From Rhizorhabdus sp. (lineage in GTDB: Bacteria > Pseudomonadota > Alphaproteobacteria > Sphingomonadales > Sphingomonadaceae): a stretch of DNA of 8,898 nucleotides. The position numbers and the translations under genes were made by a program. The notes beneath the pieces were generated by a model, which was not told the DNA's origin, did no database searches, and saw nothing but the letters and a program-made list of their open reading frames with translations. Below are positions 1 through 5,933 of the stretch, piece by piece. The stretch spans positions 1 to 8,898 of the forward strand of contig SCUQ01000133.1 of assembly GCA_004297635.1 (NCBI GenBank), in the 5' to 3' direction. Every line of letters begins with the position of its first letter. Within the stretch, counting starts at the first letter, position 1.

Positions 1-103
1 CGCCCGCGCGCTCCATCGCCTGTTCGACGGTGACGCCGGTCGCGAACACGGCTGCCTCGGCGGCCCGCGTCTCGGCGGCGGTAAGGATGGGGCGGCCGTT
101 CAT
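1..103 (-). CDS. nnr: NAD(P)H-hydrate epimerase/dehydratase, N-terminal fragment
   Basis: This is the 5' end of a minus-strand gene that runs off the left edge; 34 codons are visible. The start of the protein (MNGRPILTAAETRAAE, then VTVEQAMERAG) matches the opening of the YjeF N-terminal (NAD(P)HX epimerase) domain, where a segment of the type LT-x-AEMRAAE is followed by a helix ending in ME-x-AG. In most bacteria this domain is fused to an ADP/ATP-dependent NAD(P)HX dehydratase. Together they repair hydrated NADH and NADPH in the cytoplasm. The fusion cannot be confirmed because the rest lies outside the window. The ATG overlaps the TGA of the upstream lipoprotein gene as ATGA, which implies translational coupling. 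Identity rests on about 34 residues, so it is good but not certain. Confidence 0.72.
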   Translation of the reverse strand, partial: MNGRPILTAAETRAAEAAVFATGVTVEQAMERAG

Positions 104-465
104 GACGCCACTTTCGCGGGCAGGCGATAGACCATGTCGCCCGCCGTCACGTCGATATGCGCCGCATCGCCGGGGCGCACCGCCACCGGCTCGGCCCCGT
201 CGGCCGCAATCACGCCGCGGCCGTCCCGGACGATCAGGAAACGGCGGAATCCGCCGTCGGGCGCCCGCGCGACGATCACCCGCCCATCGGGACTGTCGGT
301 TCGTTGGATCGTGCAGATGCGCTCGAACTTGCCCGCGCTGGTCGGCCGACAGTCGATCGGTTCGCCTGGGATGGCATCATCGGATGATCCACAGGCGGCG
401 AGCAGCAGGATCGCCGTGGCGATGCTCGCTCGGGGCAACCATCCAGCCCGCCGTTCCACTCTCAT
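100..465 (-). CDS. small putative outer-membrane or periplasmic lipoprotein
   Basis: The protein is about 121 residues from the ATG at 465. A basic n-region (RVERR) leads into a hydrophobic stretch and the lipobox LLAAC, with the lipidated Cys at residue 25. This is a type II signal peptide, so export and lipid anchoring are expected; Gly at +2 does not suggest inner-membrane retention. The mature part is about 97 residues and has two further cysteines (about 39 and 51) that could form a disulfide. It also contains a PDGGFRRF segment that looks beta-rich. I do not recognise a characterised family. The start is uncertain: in-frame GTG (483) and ATG (480, 474) codons lie just upstream. I prefer 465 because GGGA sits 9 nt before it and the signal peptide then has a normal length. 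It lies 106 bp downstream of the LysR gene on the same strand and overlaps nnr by 4 nt. Confidence 0.72.
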   Translation of the reverse strand: MRVERRAGWLPRASIATAILLLAACGSSDDAIPGEPIDCRPTSAGKFERICTIQRTDSPDGRVIVARAPDGGFRRFLIVRDGRGVIAADGAEPVAVRPGDAAHIDVTAGDMVYRLPAKVAS

Positions 466-571
466 CTCATGCATTCCCATCACGCCGGCCGGATCATCGT
501 TCCACCGAAGTGCGGCAGCGGCTTCCTACAGCACAAAGCGCCGCTCCAACGCAACTCCGCGGCGATCCCGA

Positions 572-1471
572 TCAGACCGCCGCGACATCGCGCGCGACCT
601 CCAGGAAGCCGCCAAGCGTAGCGCTGTCGTCCGCCCGCCGCCACGCCAGCCCGGTTTCGAGCAGGGGCGGATCCTCGAGATCGATATAGCGCACCCCGGT
701 CCGCGCGAGATTGCGCAGCGAGGCCGGCACGAGCGCGAAGCCCATACCGGCGGAAACCAGGCTGATGATCGTCTGCATCTGGATAGCTTCCTGCCGGATG
801 TGCGGCGGGCGGCCCCGCCGCACCAGATAGGATGTGACGAGATCGTGGAAAACCGGCGCCACCCGGCGGGGGAAGAGGATCAGGGACCGATCCAGCCAGT
901 CGTTTCCCAGCGAGCCGCTATGCCGCACCCGCGCCTCCTTCACCCAGGTTTCGGGCACCGCCGCCACGAGCGGTTCGCGCAGCAACGGCATATACGCCAG
1001 GCTGGCGGACAGAGCCGCATCGGGCGGAATGACGATCCCCACATGGCCGCGCCCGTCGAGCAGGGCGGCGATCTGGACGTCACTGGTCGCTTCGGTGAGG
1101 CTTATCTCCACCTGCGGAAAGCGGGCTTCATAGCCGCGCACGAGCGCCGGCAGCAGGCTGTAATCCGCGGTGCTGACGAAGCTGAGCGACAATTGCCCCG
1201 CCGTGCCGTCGAGCAGACGGCGGGCGATATCGGGCAGCGCCGCGACCCCCGCCACCGCCGGCCGCACATGCTCCAGCCACTGCCGGCCGAACGCGGTCAG
1301 CGCGACATTGCGCTTCGAACGGATGAAGAGCGGCGCGCCCAGGGTGCGCTCGAGCGCCATGATCGACTGACTAAGCGGCGGCTGGGTCATGCCCAGCCGT
1401 TCCGCCGCACGCCCGAAATGCAGCGTGTCGGCGACCGCCAGGAAATGATGGAGCTGACGCAGATCGTTCAC
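572..1471 (-). CDS. ilvR: LysR-type transcriptional regulator, IlvR-like
   Basis: This 299-residue protein has the normal LysR-family length. The N-terminal winged helix-turn-helix spans about residues 1-60. It contains the family hallmarks FGRAAERLGMTQPPLSQSI, a LE-x-x-LGAPLF-x-R segment, and the LTAFG wing. A periplasmic-binding-protein-like effector domain follows from about residue 90 to the end. The start is GTG, chosen because CAGGAGA lies 7 nt upstream and the HTH begins at the expected distance. The gene is divergent from ilvD. In Caulobacter crescentus a LysR regulator, IlvR, is divergently encoded next to ilvD and controls it. Function and symbol are therefore inferred from position plus family, not from sequence-specific identity. 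By analogy it would activate ilvD and repress itself in response to a branched-chain pathway metabolite. Confidence 0.85.
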   Translation of the reverse strand: MNDLRQLHHFLAVADTLHFGRAAERLGMTQPPLSQSIMALERTLGAPLFIRSKRNVALTAFGRQWLEHVRPAVAGVAALPDIARRLLDGTAGQLSLSFVSTADYSLLPALVRGYEARFPQVEISLTEATSDVQIAALLDGRGHVGIVIPPDAALSASLAYMPLLREPLVAAVPETWVKEARVRHSGSLGNDWLDRSLILFPRRVAPVFHDLVTSYLVRRGRPPHIRQEAIQMQTIISLVSAGMGFALVPASLRNLARTGVRYIDLEDPPLLETGLAWRRADDSATLGGFLEVARDVAAV

Positions 1472-1472
1472 G

Positions 1473-1495
1473 ATAAAGTCTCCTGACGACTTTAT
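1473..1495. promoter_or_regulatory. perfect inverted repeat, candidate IlvR operator
   Basis: ATAAAGTC (1473-1480) and GACTTTAT (1488-1495) are exact reverse complements separated by 7 nt. The repeat stands in the AT-rich spacer between the divergent regulator and ilvD. It overlaps the inferred -10 of the regulator, and its spacer contains most of that gene's Shine-Dalgarno (AGGAGA on the minus strand). A dyad beside the divergent promoter of a LysR gene is the typical site for autoregulation. It does not contain a symmetric T-N11-A core, so it is not a textbook LysR box. As RNA it could instead form a hairpin with the Shine-Dalgarno in the loop. Confidence 0.6.
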
Positions 1496-1511
1496 ACCGC
1501 TCCAATAATAT
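1483..1511 (+). promoter_or_regulatory. candidate promoter of ilvD
   Basis: CTGACG (1483-1488, 4 of 6 matches) is followed after 17 nt by TAATAT (1506-1511, 4 of 6), inside the only AT-rich patch of the region. The -35 falls in the spacer of the inverted repeat, so a protein bound there could act on both divergent promoters. The implied leader of about 60 nt ends in AAGGA (1565-1569), 8 nt before the ilvD ATG. TATATT (1509-1514) is an alternative -10. Confidence 0.35.
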
Positions 1512-1520
1512 ATTTCACAA
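1491..1520 (-). promoter_or_regulatory. candidate promoter of the LysR regulator gene
   Basis: Read on the minus strand, TTGTGA (1520-1515, 4 of 6 matches to the -35 consensus) is followed after 18 nt by TATAAA (1496-1491, 5 of 6 matches to the -10). The -10 overlaps the right arm of the inverted repeat, which would allow autorepression. The implied start site is only about 10-18 nt upstream of the GTG, giving a short leader that still contains the Shine-Dalgarno. This is pattern matching only. Confidence 0.45.
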
Positions 1521-1577
1521 CCTTAGACGAACAGCATAGGCCGGGCCGCACGAGGATCGCTTTCAAGGACGCCGGAC

Positions 1578-3431
1578 ATGCCGCATTATCGCTCACGCAC
1601 CAGCACCCATGGCCGCAACATGGCCGGCGCGCGCGGGCTGTGGCGCGCGACCGGCATGACCGATGAGGACTTCGGCAAGCCGATCATCGCGATCGCCAAC
1701 AGCTTTACCCAGTTCGTGCCCGGCCATGTCCACCTGAAGGATCTCGGCCAGCTTGTCGCGCGGGAGATTGAAGCGGCGGGCGGCGTCGCGAAGGAATTCA
1801 ACACCATCGCGGTCGATGACGGCATCGCGATGGGGCATGACGGCATGCTCTATTCGCTGCCCAGCCGCGACCTGATCGCGGACAGCGTCGAATATATGGT
1901 CAACGCGCATTGTGCCGACGCCATCGTCTGCATCTCCAACTGCGACAAGATCACGCCCGGCATGCTGATGGCTGCGATGCGGCTCAACATTCCGGTCATC
2001 TTCGTATCGGGCGGGCCGATGGAGGCGGGCAAGGCTGATATTCGCGGGCAGACTCTCGCCCTCGATCTGGTCGATGCGATGGTCGTGGCTGCGGACGACA
2101 AATATAGCGACGAGGAAGTGGCCGTCATCGAACGGTCGGCCTGCCCCACCTGCGGCAGCTGTTCGGGCATGTTCACCGCCAACAGCATGAACTGCCTGAC
2201 CGAAGCGCTGGGCCTGTCGCTGCCCGGCAACGGCTCGGTCCTCGCCACCCACGCCGACCGTGAGAAGCTGTTCCGGGAGGCCGGCCACACGATCGTCGAC
2301 CTGTGCAAGCGCTGGTATGAACAGGACGACGCCCGCGCCCTGCCCCGCACCATCGCCAGCTTCGCCGCCTTCGAAAATGCCATGAGCCTTGACATCGCGA
2401 TGGGCGGATCGACCAATACGGTGCTGCACCTGCTCGCCGCCGCGCATGAGGGCGAAGTGCCGTTCACGATGGCTGACATCGACCGGCTGTCGCGCCGCGT
2501 CCCCTGCCTGTGCAAGGTCGCACCCGCCAAGCAGGACGTGCATATGGAAGACGTCCACCGCGCCGGCGGAATCATGGCGATCCTCGGCCAGCTCGACAAG
2601 GCGGGCCTGATCGACACCTCGCTCCCCACCGTCCATTCTCCGACCCTGGGCGACGCGCTCGACCGCTGGGACATCAGCCGGACGCAGAGCGAGAGCGTGC
2701 GCGAATTCTTCAGGGCCGCGCCCGGCGGCGTGCGCACCACCGTCGCCTTCAGCACCAGCAACCGCTGGAAGGAACTCGATCTCGATCGCGACGCGGGCGT
2801 CATCCGCAGCGCCGAAAACCCCTTCTCGAAGGATGGCGGCCTGGCGGTGCTGTTCGGCAATCTCGCCCCCGAAGGCTGCATCGTGAAGACCGCCGGCGTC
2901 GACGATTCGATCCTGACCTTCAGCGGCACCGCGCGTGTCTATGAAAGCCAGGACGCGGCCGTCGCCGGCATCCTCGGAAAAGAGGTGAAGGAGGGCGATG
3001 TGGTCGTCATCCGCTACGAGGGCCCCAAGGGCGGCCCCGGCATGCAGGAAATGCTCTATCCGACGAGCTATCTGAAGTCGAAGGGGCTCGGCAAGGCCTG
3101 TGCGCTGATCACCGACGGGCGCTTCTCCGGCGGCACATCCGGCCTCTCGATCGGACATGTCTCGCCCGAGGCGGCGGAGGGTGGCCTCATCGCGCTGGTC
3201 GCAACCGGCGACCCCATCCTGATCGACATTCCCAACCGCACCATAAGGCTCGACATCGACGATGCCGTGATCGCCGCCCGCCATGCCGAGATGGTCGAAC
3301 GCGGCAAGAAGGCGTGGAAGCCGTTCGGCCGCAAGCGCAAGGTCTCGCCCGCGCTTCGCGCCTATGCGGCGCTGACCACCAATGCCGCGCGTGGCGCGGT
3401 GCGCGACGTGAGCCAGGTCGAGGACGACTGA
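1578..3431 (+). CDS. ilvD: dihydroxy-acid dehydratase
   Basis: IlvD dehydrates 2,3-dihydroxy-3-methyl(iso)valerate to the 2-keto acids leading to valine, isoleucine, leucine and pantothenate, using an iron-sulfur cluster and Mg2+. The protein has 617 residues, close to the 616 of E. coli IlvD, and is colinear with it. Visible signatures are [16 protein letters not shown] (12-27), [12 protein letters not shown] with the metal-binding acid (79-90), NCDKITPG with Cys122 and the conserved Lys124 (121-128), [11 protein letters not shown] with Cys195 (189-199) and [10 protein letters not shown] with the catalytic-base Ser region (513-522). At the first position where the oxygen-stable [2Fe-2S] group has a PCN cysteine, this protein reads [11 protein letters not shown] (43-53). 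It therefore belongs to the E. coli-like class. The start is supported by AAGGA 8 nt upstream. It is divergent from the LysR gene, its probable regulator. Confidence 0.97.
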   Translation: MPHYRSRTSTHGRNMAGARGLWRATGMTDEDFGKPIIAIANSFTQFVPGHVHLKDLGQLVAREIEAAGGVAKEFNTIAVDDGIAMGHDGMLYSLPSRDLIADSVEYMVNAHCADAIVCISNCDKITPGMLMAAMRLNIPVIFVSGGPMEAGKADIRGQTLALDLVDAMVVAADDKYSDEEVAVIERSACPTCGSCSGMFTANSMNCLTEALGLSLPGNGSVLATHADREKLFREAGHTIVDLCKRWYEQDDARALPRTIASFAAFENAMSLDIAMGGSTNTVLHLLAAAHEGEVPFTMADIDRLSRRVPCLCKVAPAKQDVHMEDVHRAGGIMAILGQLDKAGLIDTSLPTVHSPTLGDALDRWDISRTQSESVREFFRAAPGGVRTTVAFSTSNRWKELDLDRDAGVIRSAENPFSKDGGLAVLFGNLAPEGCIVKTAGVDDSILTFSGTARVYESQDAAVAGILGKEVKEGDVVVIRYEGPKGGPGMQEMLYPTSYLKSKGLGKACALITDGRFSGGTSGLSIGHVSPEAAEGGLIALVATGDPILIDIPNRTIRLDIDDAVIAARHAEMVERGKKAWKPFGRKRKVSPALRAYAALTTNAARGAVRDVSQVEDD

Positions 3432-3473
3432 AGCCGGCGGGGAACTCTCCCGGCCCGCAACCGTACTGGCGGC

Positions 3474-4166
3474 ATGCCCGCCGCCTTCCTCCTTGCCCTC
3501 GGCGATCTCGCCGACCGGCGCATCATCGGCATCCTGCTGCGGTCGCTGCTCGTCACCCTGCTGATCTTCGCGGTCGTCGGCATTGCCACGGGCTGGGCGC
3601 TGGCGGGAACCGACCCCTGCGGGCTGGTCGGCGACATGGAATGCACGCTCGATGGCGACACGGGCGGGATCGGCGCGGTCCTGTTCACCCTGCTGGCCAT
3701 CTGGTTCCTGTTTCCCGCCGTCGCGCTGGGCGTAATCTGCGCCTATATCGAGCGGATCGCGGGCATCATCGAGGCACGGCATTATCCGGCGGCGGCCGGC
3801 GCGGCGCGGCCGCCGAGCGCGGGCCGGATGGCATGGCTCGGGCTGCGCTCGGCGGGACGCGTGATCGTCTATAATCTGATCGCGCTGCCCTTCTATCTGC
3901 TGTTGCTCGTCACCGGCATCGGCCCGCTGATCCTGTTCGTGATCGTCAACGGCATCGCCTTCGGCCGCGACCTGGGCGAGATGGTCGCCGCCCGGCATGG
4001 CGATGCCGCAGCGCGCCAGGCCTGGCTGGGGGCGACCCGGCTCCAGCGGATGCTGATCGGCTCGACCGTCACCGGGCTGTTCCTGGTCCCCGTCGCCAAT
4101 CTGCTCGCGCCCGTTTTCGGGGCGGCGATGACCGTCCACCTGTTTCATCGCCGGCGCCCCGCCTGA
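3474..4166 (+). CDS. EI24-domain (CysZ-like) inner-membrane protein
   Basis: This is a 230-residue integral membrane protein with hydrophobic blocks at about residues 17-44, 66-97, 128-164 and 193-225; the third is long enough for two spans or re-entrant helices. The segment GIGPLILFVIVNGIAFGRDLGEMVAARH (148-175) resembles the conserved core of the EI24/CysZ family (PF07264). E. coli CysZ is a sulfate permease, but alphaproteobacterial EI24 proteins are mostly uncharacterised and there are no sulfate-assimilation genes here, so I do not assign sulfate transport. The loop at 44-65 carries two cysteines (49 and 57), possibly paired outside the cytoplasm. The gene starts 42 bp after the ilvD stop and could be co-transcribed with it. 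The Shine-Dalgarno is weak (only GGCGGC directly before the ATG). Confidence 0.8.
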   Translation: MPAAFLLALGDLADRRIIGILLRSLLVTLLIFAVVGIATGWALAGTDPCGLVGDMECTLDGDTGGIGAVLFTLLAIWFLFPAVALGVICAYIERIAGIIEARHYPAAAGAARPPSAGRMAWLGLRSAGRVIVYNLIALPFYLLLLVTGIGPLILFVIVNGIAFGRDLGEMVAARHGDAAARQAWLGATRLQRMLIGSTVTGLFLVPVANLLAPVFGAAMTVHLFHRRRPA

Positions 4167-4223
4167 ACCAGCGGGGATGTCGAGCGTTATGAGCCCAGTG
4201 TCAGTGTTGCGTAGGAGGTACAG

Positions 4224-4460
4224 GTGGCTTCGTTCAACGAGGGCCAATCCCAGCGGCGGCGGCAGCTGCTATCCAGTCTGCGGGCGACCCGCGCGCTGTT
4301 CGCCAGCACCGGCGATTATGCCCGATCGATGAAGGTTGAGCTCGGCATCCAGATGCTGCTCGACCAGCAGGTCAGCGATCGGATGATCGGGCTGCTCGAA
4401 CAAAGCGCCGCCGTCGCCGCCCGCGACGCGGCGGATCTCGTCGCGGACGGGTTTCGCTAG
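4224..4460 (+). CDS. small protein of unknown function
   Basis: This 78-residue protein starts at GTG and is preceded by an almost ideal Shine-Dalgarno, TAGGAGGT (4212-4219), with 4 nt before the GTG; that is the main reason to accept it. The composition is soluble and apparently all helical. It has an arginine-rich start (QRRRQLL), a central segment GIQMLLDQQVSDRMIGLLEQ, and an alanine-rich acidic helix near the C-terminus. There is no signal peptide, membrane segment or cysteine. I do not recognise a family. The gene is 57 bp downstream of the EI24 gene on the same strand. It shares its stop tetranucleotide CTAG with the convergent amidohydrolase-like gene, with no room for a separate terminator. 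Confidence 0.7.
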   Translation: MASFNEGQSQRRRQLLSSLRATRALFASTGDYARSMKVELGIQMLLDQQVSDRMIGLLEQSAAVAARDAADLVADGFR

Positions 4461-5152
4461 GATCGGAAGCTGTCGGCGACCCGGGCGATGACCGGCGCCA
4501 GCCGATCGCCCCATTGTGCCACGCCGGCATCGTCGCCGATCAGATCCTGGCGCACCTCCAGCCCCAGATAGGCTATGCCGTTCGCCTCGGCATGGAGGTT
4601 CATCGTCGCGTTGAGGACCTTGCCGGAATAGGGCTCATTATCCCCCGTCTCGATTCCGGCGGCCCGCAACGCAGCAATGCCGACAATGGCTGCCCGGTCG
4701 TCCTGATTATAGAGGACACCGACCTGCCAGGGGCGCTGCTCCTGCGGCCGGGTCGAAAGCCGCGGGGTGAAGCTGTGCAGCGAGACGATCAGCCGCGGCC
4801 GCGCATCGGCGATGCGTCGCGCGATACCGGCATGATAGGGCCGCCAGAAATGCTCGATCCGCGCATGCCGCCCCTCGGCCGTGAGCAATGCGTTGCCCGG
4901 GATCGAGAAGCCGTCGCTCTCTGTCGGGATCAGGCCGGCGGCATCCTCTTCGCGGTTGAGGTCGATCACGAGCCGCGAGACCGGGCCGAATATTCCATCC
5001 ATCCCCAGCCGCTCGCACAGCAGGCGGCCGAGCGGCGCAACGCCGATGTCGATCGCCATATGCTGGTTCAGCAGCACCGGATCGATATCGAGGTCGATAT
5101 CGCCGGGCACATGATTCGACGCATGATCGGCAATCAGCAGCAAATCGCTCAT
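4457..5152 (-). CDS. N-formylglutamate amidohydrolase family protein
   Basis: This 231-residue cytoplasmic protein belongs to the N-formylglutamate amidohydrolase family (PF05013), whose characterised member HutG hydrolyses N-formylglutamate to glutamate and formate at the end of one histidine-degradation route. Family-type motifs are ADHASNHVP (8-16), HMAIDIG (31-37), SRLVIDLNR (59-67), SLHSFTP (124-130), an NLHAEANG segment (185-192) and LGLEVRQDLI (196-205). The His and Glu residues in these are the likely metal and catalytic ligands. No hutH, hutU or hutI is present here, so the real substrate may be a different N-acyl or N-formyl compound. The ATG overlaps the TGA of the upstream crotonase gene as ATGA, so the two are probably coupled. 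The 3' end shares CTAG with the convergent small gene. Confidence 0.88.
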   Translation of the reverse strand: MSDLLLIADHASNHVPGDIDLDIDPVLLNQHMAIDIGVAPLGRLLCERLGMDGIFGPVSRLVIDLNREEDAAGLIPTESDGFSIPGNALLTAEGRHARIEHFWRPYHAGIARRIADARPRLIVSLHSFTPRLSTRPQEQRPWQVGVLYNQDDRAAIVGIAALRAAGIETGDNEPYSGKVLNATMNLHAEANGIAYLGLEVRQDLIGDDAGVAQWGDRLAPVIARVADSFRS

Positions 5153-5886
5153 CCCTCGAACACCGGCTTGCGTCGTTCGCGGAAGGCGGCGAGCCCCTCG
5201 CGAAAATCCAGGCCATCGAATGCGTCCTCGAACAGCCGGTCACTGTCGCTGTCGCCGTCGAGGATGCGCTTGAGACCGGCGATGCTGCTCCGCGAATTGG
5301 CAGCGATCGTCTCGGCCAGCGCCTGAGCCGCCTCATCGGCGTTTTTGGCGCGCTCCTCGACCAGCCGGATCGCACGGGCCTCATCGGCATCGACGGTCAT
5401 GCCCGACAACAGCAGCCGTGCCGCCTGCCCCGGCCCGACGAGCGCCTTGAGCCGCGCCACATCGCCGGCCGGATAGACGATGCCGACCTTCGCAGGGGTG
5501 ATGCCGAACTGCGCCTTGTCACCGGCGATGCGCAGGTTGCAAGCGAGCGCCAGCGCCACTCCGGCACCATAGCAGCCCCCGTCGACCGCCGCGATCGTCG
5601 CGATCGGAGCCGTCGCCAGTGCGTCGAACGCCTGTGCCATATCGATGCGGAACCGGCTGCGCAGGGCGGGATCGCCGCTCAGCCCGTCGAGGTCGCCGAG
5701 ATCGGCGCCCGAGGAGAAGATGTTCGGCACCGCCGACCGGATGATCAGGACGCGGGCGCCGCCGTCGATCGCGCTCGCCACCAGCGCGGCAAGCACCGGC
5801 CACTGATCGATCGCTATGGCATTGCGGGCGGCGGACCGGTCCAGGCTTATGCGGGCGACCGGCCCGATCGAATCAAGTGTGAACAT
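5149..5886 (-). CDS. enoyl-CoA hydratase/isomerase (crotonase) family protein
   Basis: This 245-residue protein has a single crotonase domain and is expected in the cytoplasm acting on an acyl-CoA thioester. The oxyanion-hole segments are clear: NIFSSGADL (55-63) and VDGGCYGAGVALALACNLRIAG (101-122). By alignment with rat mitochondrial enoyl-CoA hydratase, the two catalytic glutamates (Glu144 and Glu164) fall at Ala111 and Pro131. A conventional hydratase reaction is therefore doubtful, and an isomerase, hydrolase, decarboxylase or other crotonase-superfamily chemistry is possible. The C-terminal signature FREGLAAFRERRKPVFEG is the usual crotonase ending, so the protein is complete. It is the first gene of a two-gene unit with the N-formylglutamate amidohydrolase-like gene (4-nt overlap). 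It is divergent from the DUF885 gene across about 47 bp. The Shine-Dalgarno is weak. Confidence 0.92.
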   Translation of the reverse strand: MFTLDSIGPVARISLDRSAARNAIAIDQWPVLAALVASAIDGGARVLIIRSAVPNIFSSGADLGDLDGLSGDPALRSRFRIDMAQAFDALATAPIATIAAVDGGCYGAGVALALACNLRIAGDKAQFGITPAKVGIVYPAGDVARLKALVGPGQAARLLLSGMTVDADEARAIRLVEERAKNADEAAQALAETIAANSRSSIAGLKRILDGDSDSDRLFEDAFDGLDFREGLAAFRERRKPVFEG

Positions 5887-5933
5887 CCGCGACTGTTGCC
5901 GCGCCGCCCCGAAAATGTCACGACTTGGCGAGA

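Noticed and set aside
484..571. Possible terminator between the LysR gene and the lipoprotein gene (AGCGGC and GCCGCT arms)
   Set aside because: The stem is only 6 bp with a loop of about 17 nt and no T-tract, which is common by chance at this GC content.
134..1486. 450-codon plus-strand open frame opposite the lipoprotein and LysR genes
   Set aside because: The translation is low-complexity, rich in Arg, Pro and His, with no family resemblance. The opposite strand encodes a full-length LysR protein with a good ribosome binding site.
3433..3454. Possible terminator hairpin after ilvD (GGGA/TCCC with flanking GCCGG/CCGGC)
   Set aside because: The arms do not stack into one continuous stem and no T-tract follows. 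With only 42 bp to the next gene, read-through is as likely.
3474..4166. Naming the EI24 protein cysZ
   Set aside because: Only the family is supported. No sulfate-assimilation genes are nearby and alphaproteobacterial members have not been shown to carry sulfate.
1593..4247. Very long minus-strand open frame (884 codons) opposite ilvD and the EI24 gene
   Set aside because: It is antisense to two well-supported genes. Its translation is rich in Gly, Asp, His, Arg and Gln with no recognisable domain, the usual result of high GC at third codon positions.
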